Program-made: the position numbers and the translations under genes
Assembly: GCA_900169975.1 (NCBI GenBank)
Contig: LT827120.1
Location: 1 to 64,000 of the forward strand
Length of the DNA stretch: 64,000 nt
Source: Pseudoflavonifractor sp. Marseille-P3106
Lineage (GTDB): Bacteria > Bacillota > Clostridia > Oscillospirales > Oscillospiraceae
Direction of reading: 5' to 3'
Shown here: piece after piece, positions 1-8,526 of the stretch
Position numbering within the stretch: the stretch's first letter is position 1
Layout of the letters: each line of letters opens with the position of its first letter
Notes under the pieces: generated by a model
Databases searched by the model: none
Told to the model about the DNA's origin: nothing
The model's input: only the letters and a program-made list of their open reading frames with translations

Positions 1-22
1 GGACCTGTCCCACCCTTTCTCA

Positions 23-64
23 CAGCAGACCCCCCGGCCGCAAATGCGGCCGGGGGGTCTGCTG
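23..64 (-). terminator. Strong hairpin after the carbamate kinase gene
   Basis: A perfect 20-bp inverted repeat (arms 23-42 and 45-64, two-base loop) lies two bases beyond the carbamate kinase stop. No long T-run follows on the minus strand, so it may act as a mRNA-end stabiliser or a weak intrinsic terminator closing the purine catabolic operon. Confidence 0.7.
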
Positions 65-66
65 TT

Positions 67-1008
67 TTACCGGCGGATGACGGTGCCGGTCTTGCCTTCG
101 ATGCCGTCCTTGGCCTTCTCCAGCAGAGTGATGAGGGCGGAGCGGCCGGGCTTGCTCTCGGCGAAGGCCACGGCGGCCTGGACCTTGGGGAGCATGGAGC
201 CGGGGGCGAACTGCCCCTCGTCCATATAGGCCCGGGCCTGCTCCGGGGTGAGGGCGTCCAGCCACTTCTGGTCGGGCTTGCCGAAGTTCACAGCGACCTT
301 CTCCACCGCGGTGAGGATGATGAGCATGTCGGCGTCCAGCTGCTGGGCCAGGGTGCAGGAGGCGAAGTCCTTGTCGATGACGGCGGCCGCGCCCTTGAGG
401 TGATGCCCCTCGGTCTGGAACACGGGGATGCCGCCGCCGCCGCAGGCAACCACCACCAGTCCGGCGTCCACCATGTCCCGGATGGACTCGATCTCCACGA
501 TGGAGACGGGCTTGGGGGAGGCGACCACCCGGCGGTAGCCCCGGCCGGCGTCCTCGATGACGTCATAGCCGCGCTCGGCCACCAGCCTGTCGGCCTCTTC
601 CTTGCTCATGAAGGCGCCGATGGGCTTGGTGGGATGCTGGAAGGCGGGGTCGGCGGGGTCCACCTCCACCTGGGTGAGCACGGTGGAGACCCCCTTTTGG
701 ATGCCCCGGTCCAGCAGCTCCTCCCGCAGGCCGTTCTGCAGGTCGTAGCCGATGTAGCCCTGGCTCATGGCCACGCAGACGGAGAGGGGGCAGGGGATGT
801 ACTTCTCCGGATCGGTGCGGGTGAGCTCGGCCATGGCCTTCTGGATCATGCCCACCTGGGGGCCGTTGCCGTGGGCGATGACCACCTGGTTGCCCGCCTG
901 GATGAGATCGGCGATGGCCCTGGAGGTCTGCTTCACGGCCACCATCTGCTCGGGCAGGTTGCTGCCCAGGGCGTTGCCGCCCAGAGCGATCACGATTCGT
1001 TTACCCAT
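67..1008 (-). CDS. arcC: Carbamate kinase
   Basis: A 313-residue cytoplasmic carbamate kinase, which makes ATP from carbamoyl phosphate and ADP and releases ammonia and CO2. The family signatures are visible: a GGNALG phosphate-binding loop at about residues 10-15, an HGNGPQVG segment and a CGGGGIPV segment. The ATG at 1008 is chosen because a clean AGGAGG lies just upstream; the frame stays open further upstream but has no start context. It is the last gene of a set that also contains ygeW, ygeY, ygeX and hyuA, matching the yqeA position in the E. coli purine/hydantoin cluster. By inference it harvests the carbamoyl phosphate made by the YgeW-type transferase. It could equally serve arginine catabolism, but no arcA or arcB is present here. 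Confidence 0.93.
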   Translation of the reverse strand: MGKRIVIALGGNALGSNLPEQMVAVKQTSRAIADLIQAGNQVVIAHGNGPQVGMIQKAMAELTRTDPEKYIPCPLSVCVAMSQGYIGYDLQNGLREELLDRGIQKGVSTVLTQVEVDPADPAFQHPTKPIGAFMSKEEADRLVAERGYDVIEDAGRGYRRVVASPKPVSIVEIESIRDMVDAGLVVVACGGGGIPVFQTEGHHLKGAAAVIDKDFASCTLAQQLDADMLIILTAVEKVAVNFGKPDQKWLDALTPEQARAYMDEGQFAPGSMLPKVQAAVAFAESKPGRSALITLLEKAKDGIEGKTGTVIRR

Positions 1009-1051
1009 ATTCAAACAATACCTCCTGTATAACCTGTATCCTGTATCATGA

Positions 1052-1099
1052 GAAAAGACGGCCCGCCCCGCACACAGTATGTCGTATCCGGGACGGGCC
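1052..1099 (-). terminator. Intercistronic hairpin between ygeW and arcC
   Basis: The arms GGCCCGTCCC (minus strand, 1099-1090) and GGGGCGGGCC (1069-1060) pair over ten positions with one wobble and are followed by GTCTTTTC. This is a terminator-like element inside the operon that could lower arcC expression relative to ygeW. Confidence 0.55.
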
Positions 1100-1118
1100 A
1101 GAGGTGAGGGGGGAACTC

Positions 1119-2318
1119 TTATTTGGAGAACTGGCGCTTCACGCCGCGCTCTTCCAGAGCCTTGAGCACGGCCTGGGGATCCCGGCACTTGGCCAGGAAG
1201 ATCATGGCGGCGATGACGTAGGGCTTGAAGGAAGCCTCTTTGTAGAGCGGATCGCGGTAGCGGTCAAACACGGAGGCCTCCACCTCGCCGTCCACGCAGG
1301 AGACGCCGTTGATGTCGGCGGGCAGGCAGTGCAGGTAGAGGGCCTTGCCGTCCCGGGTGGTCTTCATCAGCTCCTCGGTGCAGCACCAGTCCTTGTGCTG
1401 GGCGTTCTGGGCCAGCAGCTCCTTCTCCAGAGCCTTGATGCCGTCGCTGTCGCCCTTGGCGTAGAGGTCGGTGCGCTTCTCCATGGCGGCGAAGGGGGCC
1501 CAGCTCTTGGGATAGACGATGTCGGCGTCCCGGAAGGCCTCGGCCATGGAGTTGGTCTTGGTGAAGCTGCCGCCGGTCTTGGCGGCGTTGGCCCTGGCGA
1601 CCTCCTCCACCTCGGGCATGACCTCGTAGCCCTCGGGATGGGCCAGGACCACGTCCATGCCGAAGCGGGTCATCAGGCCGATGACGCCCTGGGGCACGGA
1701 GAGGGGCTTGCCGTAGGAGGGGGAGTAGGCCCAGGACATGGCGACCTTCTTGCCCTTGAGGTTCTCCACGCCGCCGAAGGTGTGGATGATGTGGAGCATA
1801 TCGGCCATGCACTGGGTGGGGTGGTCGATGTCGCACTGGAGGTTGACCAGAGTGGGCTTCTGCTCCAGGACGCCGTCCTTGCGGCCCTGGGTGACGGAGT
1901 TGACCACTTCGTGCATGTAGGCGTTGCCCTTGCCGATGTACATGTCGTCCCGGATGCCGATGACGTCTGCCATGAAGGAGATCATGTTGGCGGTCTCACG
2001 GACGGTCTCGCCGTGGGCGATCTGGCTCTTGCCCTCGTCCAGGTCCTGGACCTCCAGGCCCAGCAGGTTGCAGGCGGAGGCGAAGGAGAAACGGGTGCGG
2101 GTGGAGTTGTCGCGGAAGAGGGAGATGCCCAGGCCGGACTCGAAGATCTTGGTGGAGATGTTGTTCTCGCGCATGTAGCGCAGGGCGTCGGCGACGGTAA
2201 AGACGGCCTCCAGCTCGTCGTCGGTCTTTTCCCAGGTGAGGAAGAAGTCGCCCTCGTACATCTCCTTGAAGTTGAGCTTGTTGAGCTTGTCGATGTACAT
2301 CTGCAAAGTCTTATCCAT
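1119..2318 (-). CDS. ygeW: Knotted carbamoyltransferase, YgeW family
   Basis: A 399-residue member of the aspartate/ornithine carbamoyltransferase fold. The carbamoyl-phosphate motif STRTR (within FRDNSTRTRF, about residues 70-79), the HPTQ motif and the HCLP motif are all present. Sequence and length fit the YgeW 'knotted' group, whose natural substrate was long unknown and which is tied to purine/selenium-linked clusters. The ATG at 2318 is preferred because AAGGAG sits eight bases upstream; a GTG at 2327 would overlap that site. Likely role, by inference: phosphorolysis of a carbamoylated intermediate (ureido or oxamate type) to give carbamoyl phosphate for ArcC. The start of transcription is probably shared with ygeX and ygeY. 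Confidence 0.88.
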   Translation of the reverse strand: MDKTLQMYIDKLNKLNFKEMYEGDFFLTWEKTDDELEAVFTVADALRYMRENNISTKIFESGLGISLFRDNSTRTRFSFASACNLLGLEVQDLDEGKSQIAHGETVRETANMISFMADVIGIRDDMYIGKGNAYMHEVVNSVTQGRKDGVLEQKPTLVNLQCDIDHPTQCMADMLHIIHTFGGVENLKGKKVAMSWAYSPSYGKPLSVPQGVIGLMTRFGMDVVLAHPEGYEVMPEVEEVARANAAKTGGSFTKTNSMAEAFRDADIVYPKSWAPFAAMEKRTDLYAKGDSDGIKALEKELLAQNAQHKDWCCTEELMKTTRDGKALYLHCLPADINGVSCVDGEVEASVFDRYRDPLYKEASFKPYVIAAMIFLAKCRDPQAVLKALEERGVKRQFSK

Positions 2319-2427
2319 GGTCAGCACTCCTTAAAAATAATAAATGATGGGTGGATCGGTTCAGCGTCGTACAGGGAGTTTGGCCCTCTTCCCCCGGAAG
2401 AGGAGGAAACTGTGGAAGTTCTTTTTG

Positions 2428-2455
2428 CCTGCTTTTTCCGGAAAGAAAAAGCAGG
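2428..2455 (-). other. Hairpin touching the ygeY stop codon
   Basis: An 11-bp stem (arms 2428-2438 and 2445-2455, six-base loop) directly follows the ygeY stop. The minus-strand side is followed by an A-rich stretch rather than a T-run, so it looks more like an mRNA processing or stabilising structure than an intrinsic terminator. Confidence 0.45.
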
Positions 2456-3838
2456 TTATTTGATGTCGTTGTCGGTCTTCCCGGCGCGGAACTGGGAGAC
2501 GTCGGACGTCTTGTTCTCGGCCTTGTAGAGGCCGGGGACGGCGGCGTAGAGGGCGGCGCAGGTGACGAGATCCTGCTTCCAGGTGATCTCGTTGGGGGCG
2601 TGGGCCTGGCTCTCGGCGCCGGGGCCGAAGCCGACGCAGGGGATGCCGTAGCGGCCCTGGATGGCCACGCCGTTGGTGGAGAAGGTCCACTTGTCGATGA
2701 GGGGGCGGTGACGCAGGTGCATGGCGCCGTCGGGCCCGATGCGCTCCTCGCCGAACAGGGCGTGGTGGGCGTCCACCAGGGCCTGGACGTGGGCGGCGTT
2801 CTCCTTGTTGATCCAGGTGGGGAAGTAGGACTCGGTCTCATAGACCTCGCCGGTCCAGGAGGGGCGGTCGTACATGTACATGGACACCTTCACGTCGCCG
2901 CCGTACTTCTTCACGCTGGGCAGGCTGCGGATCTCCTCCAGGCAGGAATCCCAGGTCTCGCCGGCGGTCATGCGGCGGTCGATGGAGATGGAGCAGGAGT
3001 CGGCCACGGCGCAGCGGCTGGGGGAGGTGTAGAAGATCTGGCTGGTGGTGCAGGTGCCCCGGCCCAGGAAGCGGGCGTCCTCGTAGTGCTCGGGGTTGAA
3101 TTTGGGATCGAGCATCTTCACAAGGCCCTTGATCTCCACAGAGTCGTCGGCGGGGTTTTCGTTGAGGGCGCGGACGTCCTGGAGGATGTCGGCCATCTTG
3201 TAGATGGCGTTGTCGCCGCGCTCGGGGGCGGAGCCGTGGCAGGAGACGCCCTTCACGTCCACCCGGATCTCCATGCGGCCCCGGTGGCCGCGGTAGATGC
3301 CGCCGTCGGTGGGCTCGGTGGAGATGACGAACTCGATCTTGTCCTTCAGCTCGGGGTGGCCCTTGTTGACGATGTACTGCCAGCACATGCCGTCGCAGTC
3401 CTCTTCCTGCACGGAGCCCACCACCATCAGCTTGTAGCCGGCGGGGATGAGGCCCAGGTCCTTCATGATCTTTACGCCGTAGGTGGCGGAGGCCATGCCG
3501 CCCTCCTGGTCGGAGCCGCCGCGGCCGTAGATGACCTCATCGTCCTCGTAGCCCTGGTAGGGGTCGTGGGTCCAGTTGCTGAGGTTGCCGATGCCCACGG
3601 TGTCGATGTGGGAGTCGATGGCGATGATCTTGTCGCCCTCGCCCATCCAGCCGATGACGTTGCCCAGGCCGTCCACTTCCACCTTGTCGTAGCCCAGCTT
3701 CTCCATCTCGGCCTTGATGCAGGCCACCACTTCCTTCTCCTCGCAGCTCTCGCTGGGATGGGAGATCATGGCCCGCAGGAACGCGGTCATGTCCGCCTGA
3801 TAGCCGGCGGCCGCCTTCTTGATCGCTTCGAAATCCAT
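2456..3838 (-). CDS. ygeY: YgeY-family M20 metallohydrolase
   Basis: A 460-residue M20-type metal-dependent amidohydrolase. The di-zinc site is recognisable: H77 and D79 in DSHIDT, D110 in SDQEGG, the catalytic and ligand pair E145-E146 in VQEEDCDG, and a C-terminal histidine in SQAHAPNE. Sequence matches the YgeY 'selenium metabolism-linked hydrolase' group rather than a general dipeptidase. It sits between ygeX and ygeW, so it probably hydrolyses an amide or ureido bond of a ring-opened purine intermediate in the cytoplasm. The ATG at 3838 has GGAGG upstream. The exact substrate cannot be read from the sequence. Confidence 0.88.
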   Translation of the reverse strand: MDFEAIKKAAAGYQADMTAFLRAMISHPSESCEEKEVVACIKAEMEKLGYDKVEVDGLGNVIGWMGEGDKIIAIDSHIDTVGIGNLSNWTHDPYQGYEDDEVIYGRGGSDQEGGMASATYGVKIMKDLGLIPAGYKLMVVGSVQEEDCDGMCWQYIVNKGHPELKDKIEFVISTEPTDGGIYRGHRGRMEIRVDVKGVSCHGSAPERGDNAIYKMADILQDVRALNENPADDSVEIKGLVKMLDPKFNPEHYEDARFLGRGTCTTSQIFYTSPSRCAVADSCSISIDRRMTAGETWDSCLEEIRSLPSVKKYGGDVKVSMYMYDRPSWTGEVYETESYFPTWINKENAAHVQALVDAHHALFGEERIGPDGAMHLRHRPLIDKWTFSTNGVAIQGRYGIPCVGFGPGAESQAHAPNEITWKQDLVTCAALYAAVPGLYKAENKTSDVSQFRAGKTDNDIK

Positions 3839-3894
3839 AATAGTGTCAACCTCCAGAATTGATTTGTATTTCTGTTATTTTGGAAGGGAAAAGA

Positions 3895-5106
3895 TCAGCA
3901 GCAGGGGTAGCCGCCGTCCCAGACGACTTTCTTGTAGTTGACGGGGTCGGTGTCTCCCTCGGTGGAGAACAGCAGCACCCGGCTGGAGCCGTCCAGGCCC
4001 ACGGCGGCGCGGAAATCGGCGTAGGCCTCGTCGGTCATCACGGTGGAGATGACGCCCATGCCCACGGCGCCCGACTCGCCGGAGATGACGCGGGGATCGC
4101 CCTTGACGGGGGCGGAGAGCATCCGCATGCCCTTGGCGGCCACCCAGTCGGGGCAGGAGAGGAAGGCGGCGGTGTGGTTCTTCAGGATGTCCCAGCCGAT
4201 GGTGTTGGGCTCACCGCAGGCCAGCCCGGCCATGATGGTCCGGAGATCGCCGGTGACGAACCGGGGCTTGCCGTCCCCGGCCACCGCGCCCTGGTAGAGG
4301 CAGTCGGCGGCCCCGGCCTCCATCACCACCACGGCGGGGGGGCAGTCGGGGTAGCGGTTGACGAAGAAGCCCTGGATGGCCCCCGCCAGGGAGCCCACGC
4401 CCGCCTGCACGAACACGTGGGTGGGCCGGCCCGCGCCGATCTCCCGGAGCTGATCGGCGGCCTCGGAGGCCATGGTGCCGTAGCCCTGCATGATCCAGGC
4501 GGGGATCTCCTCATAGCCCTCCCAGGCGGTGTCCTGGACCACCACGCCGTTGGGGGTGGCGGCGGCCTCGGCGGCGGCCATGCGGACGCAGTCGTCGTAG
4601 TTGACCTCCTCGATGGTCACCTGGGCGCCCTCCCGGGCGATGTTGTCGAAGCGGGTCTTGACGCTGCCCTTGGGCATGTGGACCACGGCCTTCTGACCCA
4701 GCTTGTTGGCCGCCCATGCCACGCCCCGGCCGTGGTTGCCGTCGGTGGCGGTGAAGAAGGTGGCCTGACCGAACTCCTCCTTCAGCTTGTCGCTGGTGAG
4801 GTAGTCATAGCTCATCTCGGACACGTCCTTGCCCGTTTTCTGGGCGATGTAGCGGGCCATGGCGAAGGAGCCGCCCAGGACCTTGAAGGCGTTGAGGCCG
4901 AAGCGGTAGCTCTCGTCCTTGACGTACAGCCCCGCCAGGCCCAGCTCCCGCGCCATCCCGCTCAGCTCCGCCAGCGGAGTGACCGAGTACTGGGGGAAGC
5001 TGCGGTGGAAGGCCCGGGCCTTGGCCACGTTCTCCAGAGACATCACCGCCAGATCCTTGTCCTCGCTCTTCGGCAGCCGGTTTGCCGCCCATTTGATCGT
5101 TTCCAT
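3895..5106 (-). CDS. ygeX: Diaminopropionate ammonia-lyase (YgeX/DpaL)
   Basis: A 403-residue fold-type II PLP enzyme that converts 2,3-diaminopropionate to pyruvate and ammonia. The PLP lysine is K75 in GLNAFKVLGGS, and a glycine-rich phosphate loop follows the TATDGNHGRG segment. Sequence fits DpaL closely from end to end. It is followed after 56 bases by ygeY and preceded by its own extended -10 promoter, so it is the first gene of a ygeX-ygeY-ygeW-arcC unit. Known work on anaerobic urate use places ygeX in the same gene set, with diaminopropionate as a proposed intermediate; that link is established for the cluster type, and inferred for this organism. Confidence 0.92.
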   Translation of the reverse strand: METIKWAANRLPKSEDKDLAVMSLENVAKARAFHRSFPQYSVTPLAELSGMARELGLAGLYVKDESYRFGLNAFKVLGGSFAMARYIAQKTGKDVSEMSYDYLTSDKLKEEFGQATFFTATDGNHGRGVAWAANKLGQKAVVHMPKGSVKTRFDNIAREGAQVTIEEVNYDDCVRMAAAEAAATPNGVVVQDTAWEGYEEIPAWIMQGYGTMASEAADQLREIGAGRPTHVFVQAGVGSLAGAIQGFFVNRYPDCPPAVVVMEAGAADCLYQGAVAGDGKPRFVTGDLRTIMAGLACGEPNTIGWDILKNHTAAFLSCPDWVAAKGMRMLSAPVKGDPRVISGESGAVGMGVISTVMTDEAYADFRAAVGLDGSSRVLLFSTEGDTDPVNYKKVVWDGGYPCC

Positions 5107-5167
5107 TGCCCCATCTCCGTTCTATAAAAATTTTTGTATTCCTTACTTATTTTTTTGACCTTTTGGT

Positions 5168-5195
5168 ATTATAGCATACCTTTGAGGGAAAACAA
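5168..5195 (-). promoter_or_regulatory. Promoter upstream of ygeX
   Basis: On the minus strand TTGTTT (5195-5190), a 16-base spacer and TATAAT (5173-5168) with an extended TG two bases upstream form a good vegetative promoter. The surrounding 150 bases are AT-rich, unlike the rest of the cluster. It allows ygeX-ygeY-ygeW-arcC to be transcribed apart from hyuA. Confidence 0.65.
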
Positions 5196-5351
5196 CAGAC
5201 ATTCCAACAAAAATTTCGGATCTCGTTTTCTACATTTTGCTGCACTATGCCTGTGGATATCGGAAAAGAATTATCGGATCCGTCCTGCCTGCTGCCTTCT
5301 GCCGCCGCAAAAGGGGGAGCGCCCAGTCCAGCGGCCTGTTTCAATGGCTTT

Positions 5352-6740
5352 TTACAGCCTGCGGGCCAGGAAACGTCCGGTGCTCTCCTTGCCCAGGAAC
5401 TTGCCGTCCTCCACCAGAACCTCGCCACGGCGGATGGTGACGACGGGCCAGCCCTTGGAGGTCACGTCCTCGTAGAGAGAGTAGTCCAGGCCGTAGTGCA
5501 TGTTCTCCGCCGTGAGCGGCATGACTTTTTCCGGGTCTACCACGACGATGTCGGCGTCGCTGCCCACCTCCAGACAGCCCTTCTGGGGATAGCAGCCAAA
5601 AACTCTGGCGGGATTGGTGCTTCCAACTTCAACGAGTTTGTTCAGTGTGATGGTCCCGTTGTTGACGGCGTTCATCAGCAGACCGAAACGCTCCTCGATG
5701 CCGGGAGTCCCGTTGACCGGTTTCCGGAAGTCCACGATCAGGTTGCCGTTTTCATCGCGATCCAGGAAACTTTCCTTCTGCTCCCGGGTGAAAGCCTCGT
5801 TGTCCGAAGTCACAAGGCTGAGAGTGCCGTCATTGAGCGCGCCCCACAGGGCCATCCGGTCTTCGTCGGTACGCAGCGGGGGGCTCATCAGGAAGTTGAT
5901 GCCGTCAGGACTGTCGTTTTTCTCTTTGGTCAGAGTCAGGTAGTGGCCGCAGGTCTCCGCCTGGACCTTCACGCCCCGGGCCTGAGCATGGCGCACCATT
6001 TCCACCGCCTCTTTGGTGGACAGGTGATAGAAGTAGACAGGAGCGTCCAGATATTCGGCAAAAGTCAGGATGCGCTGAACGGCCTCGGCTTCGCAGGCGT
6101 TGGGCTTGGCCTCATTGAAGTATTTCCAGTCCAGCTTTCCCTCGGCGGCCAGCTTCTCCCGGGTGAATTCGGCGATGGGGTTGCTCTCGGCATGGAAGCC
6201 GCACAGACCGCCGCACCGCCGAGCCTCATCCATGATGCGCAGAATGTCCGTATCCTCGATCATTACACCGGGGTAGGTGGTGAACATTTTGAAGGTGGGA
6301 ACGCCGAAGTCAATCAACTCCTTGACTTCGCCGATGACCTTGCTGTTGGCCTCCACAAATTTGGCATGAACACTGTAATCCAGGGCGGCGTGGGACATCT
6401 CGTCCAGACGTTCCTTCACGGCCTGCATGACAGACATGCCGCGCACGGTGGTGCTGAAATCCATAAAAGAGGTCACGCCGCCGAAGGCACCGCACTTACT
6501 GGCGGAGTAAAAGTCCAGCACGTCAATGGTTCCGCCGAAAGGAGCGGCAACGTGCATATGGGGCTCGATGAGACCGGGCATGACATACCGGCCGGCAGCG
6601 TCGATCTCTTTTGCGGCTTTTTCCTGAATGGTACCGGGAGCGGCGATGAGGGCGATTTTCTCGTCCTTTACACCGATGTCAGCCCGAAAAGTGCTCTCGG
6701 CAGTGACAACAGTCCCGTTTTTAATAATCATATCCAGCAT
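5352..6740 (-). CDS. hyuA: Hydantoinase / dihydropyrimidinase-type amidohydrolase
   Basis: A 462-residue cyclic amidohydrolase of the dihydropyrimidinase-hydantoinase family. The metal-binding HMH (61-63) follows the MPGLIEP segment; a conserved lysine lies in the FKMFTTY segment, a histidine in ETCGHYL, and an aspartate in VTSDNEA. These enzymes open hydantoin or dihydropyrimidine rings. In this cluster it corresponds to HyuA/YgeZ of E. coli. It follows the racemase after a strong terminator-like hairpin, and no good promoter is visible in between, so expression may depend on readthrough. Its codon use and GC are slightly lower than ygeX-ygeW, as are those of the transporter genes. The in vivo substrate is unproven. 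Confidence 0.9.
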   Translation of the reverse strand: MLDMIIKNGTVVTAESTFRADIGVKDEKIALIAAPGTIQEKAAKEIDAAGRYVMPGLIEPHMHVAAPFGGTIDVLDFYSASKCGAFGGVTSFMDFSTTVRGMSVMQAVKERLDEMSHAALDYSVHAKFVEANSKVIGEVKELIDFGVPTFKMFTTYPGVMIEDTDILRIMDEARRCGGLCGFHAESNPIAEFTREKLAAEGKLDWKYFNEAKPNACEAEAVQRILTFAEYLDAPVYFYHLSTKEAVEMVRHAQARGVKVQAETCGHYLTLTKEKNDSPDGINFLMSPPLRTDEDRMALWGALNDGTLSLVTSDNEAFTREQKESFLDRDENGNLIVDFRKPVNGTPGIEERFGLLMNAVNNGTITLNKLVEVGSTNPARVFGCYPQKGCLEVGSDADIVVVDPEKVMPLTAENMHYGLDYSLYEDVTSKGWPVVTIRRGEVLVEDGKFLGKESTGRFLARRL

Positions 6741-6800
6741 ATAGCGTCATCCTTTCCAGAGGGCCCTGCCCTCCTGCGCAATCGTATCCGGCGTAAACGG

Positions 6801-6850
6801 AAAAAGGCAGGCCGCCCGCAACGGGTAGAATCTCCCGCCGCAGACGGCCT
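6801..6850 (-). terminator. Terminator between racemase and hyuA
   Basis: Minus-strand arms at 6850-6834 and 6825-6809 pair over 17 positions with two wobbles and two mismatches, then CC and five T residues (6805-6801). It is a convincing intrinsic terminator or attenuator after the transporter-racemase genes. Confidence 0.75.
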
Positions 6851-6854
6851 TGCG

Positions 6855-7547
6855 TCAGGCGTAAAGTCCGACGTGCGAAACGGAGAAACCACCCCGCAGC
6901 ATTGCTTTCAGCTGCTCCACCCCTGCCTTAATCGGATCGATGATCAAAATGTCGGAAAGGGTATCCAGTTCCTGACTGAGCATCGTCATCCCGGCGCAGC
7001 CCAGCAGTAAAACATCCGCACCTTTGGCAGCGGCAGAACCCACTGTGCGGCGAATGCTGCTGCGCAGAACCTCCGGATCTTTCATAAAGGCATCGATGGG
7101 CAGTGCGAAGGTCTCCACCGAGGCCAGACGGTCTGTCAGGCCGTAGGTCATGACCATGGATTCCATCATGGGCTTTGCCTTTTCCGAGGAGGCGAGGATG
7201 GAGAATTTATACCCGGCCAGCAGAGCTGTGGAAATGCCGGCCTCCGCGATCCCCACCAGGGGAACAGGGCAGACCTCCTTTACCGCATACAGGCATGGAT
7301 CGCCCATGCAGGCCAGCAAAACTCCGTCATAGGGAAACGGGCCTTGCTCCTGCAGCTGACGCAGATAGGCAATTGCCTGAGCACCTGCCAGAGTGTAATC
7401 GGAAAAGCTCTCCAGAACATGGGGACTGCCGGCCATGCATACCACGTCGATAGACCAATCACCATCAACGGCATATGCTACGGTATTGCGGATATCCCGG
7501 GTCATTTCCTCAGAACTGTTGGGGTTGATGATCAATAACTTCTTCAT
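6855..7547 (-). CDS. Hydantoin/allantoin racemase-type protein (Asp/Glu racemase superfamily)
   Basis: A 230-residue cytoplasmic protein with the two catalytic cysteines of the Asp/Glu/hydantoin racemase superfamily, C80 in LLACMGDP and C184 in LLGCAGM, and the N-terminal LLIINPNSS strand typical of HyuE-like racemases. The start at 7547 has AGAGGG upstream. It lies 55 bases behind the second permease, so it is the last gene of the transporter operon, and directly precedes hyuA. The likely job is racemisation of a chiral hydantoin, dihydropyrimidine or allantoin-type intermediate so that HyuA can use both forms. Standard E. coli ygeW-yqeA clusters lack this gene, so it is an addition here. 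Confidence 0.8.
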   Translation of the reverse strand: MKKLLIINPNSSEEMTRDIRNTVAYAVDGDWSIDVVCMAGSPHVLESFSDYTLAGAQAIAYLRQLQEQGPFPYDGVLLACMGDPCLYAVKEVCPVPLVGIAEAGISTALLAGYKFSILASSEKAKPMMESMVMTYGLTDRLASVETFALPIDAFMKDPEVLRSSIRRTVGSAAAKGADVLLLGCAGMTMLSQELDTLSDILIIDPIKAGVEQLKAMLRGGFSVSHVGLYA

Positions 7548-7601
7548 GTTTATCCCTCTGCGCGACACAAGCGAAACGCTCTGCCGCCAATCCAAAATAG
7601 G

Positions 7602-8525
7602 TCAGACGTCCTTAGGATCGTAAGCGGCGCCCCAGGTTTTGGGCACAATGGACCGTTTGACCATGATCGCCAGCGCCACAATGGTGATGATGTAAGGCAG
7701 CATTTGCAGAAACTGATAGGGAATGACCGAGTTGGCTGTTTGGAAGCGAAGCTGAGCCGCATCCGCAGCGCCGAAGGCCAAGCAGATGAACGCGGTGCGG
7801 ATGGGGTCCCAGCCGCCGACCACGCAGGCCGCCATAACGATGAATCCACGGCCGGCTGCCATACCGCCGGCGGAGAAATAGCCAACCTCGGCCAGTGTCA
7901 AGACGCAGCCGCCCAGAGCGGCAAAAATGCCGCTGAGCACCACGGTCTGATACTTGATCTTGATGACAGACAGGCCGGCAGTCGCGGCGGCCTTGGGATT
8001 GTCGCCCACGGCGCGTACGTTCAGGCCCCAGCGGGTCTTGTAGAGGATAAAGCCCGCGATGAACGGAAGAATGAAGGCGACCCAGGTGCTGACGGGCTGT
8101 GAGAAAAACAGGGGACCGAGCACCGGGATGTTGTGCATGCTCTGCGGAAACAGCGCGGGGAAGGTGGCCACGCGGGACTGACGGGTCTCGCTCATCAGGG
8201 AGAACAGAGCGTCCGTAGCGCCCAGGCAGGCCATGTTCACCATCAGGCCGGTCACGACCTGATTGGTGCGGCGGGAGACCGTGAGAAACGCCACGATCAA
8301 GCCTAGCAGAGCGCCGATCAAAATGGTGATGATCACAGCCATCAAAAGGCTCTTCATGTAGAAGCCCACGGCAATACCGGCAAGGGCGCCGAAGAGCATG
8401 ATTCCCTCGATACCCATATTGATGACGCCAGAGCGTTCCGCATACACTTCGCCAATGGAGACGATCAACAGCGGAGCTGCCCAACGCAGGGCTGCCTGCA
8501 GCCAGTCAATGATAATTTCAACCAT
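7602..8525 (-). CDS. BMP-family ABC transporter permease (second subunit)
   Basis: A 307-residue polytopic membrane protein of the BPD_transp_2 type, the permease class used by nucleoside/purine (BMP family) importers. Several hydrophobic helices are evident, and the early segment EVYAERSGVINMGIEGIML is the hallmark of the second permease in these systems. The ATG at 8525 has AAGGAGGG and starts one base after the preceding permease's stop, so translation is probably coupled. With the 380-residue partner it would form the membrane channel. Substrate assignment (purine base or nucleoside) rests on family and the catabolic neighbours, not on residues. Confidence 0.9.
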   Translation of the reverse strand: MVEIIIDWLQAALRWAAPLLIVSIGEVYAERSGVINMGIEGIMLFGALAGIAVGFYMKSLLMAVIITILIGALLGLIVAFLTVSRRTNQVVTGLMVNMACLGATDALFSLMSETRQSRVATFPALFPQSMHNIPVLGPLFFSQPVSTWVAFILPFIAGFILYKTRWGLNVRAVGDNPKAAATAGLSVIKIKYQTVVLSGIFAALGGCVLTLAEVGYFSAGGMAAGRGFIVMAACVVGGWDPIRTAFICLAFGAADAAQLRFQTANSVIPYQFLQMLPYIITIVALAIMVKRSIVPKTWGAAYDPKDV

Positions 8526-8526
8526 A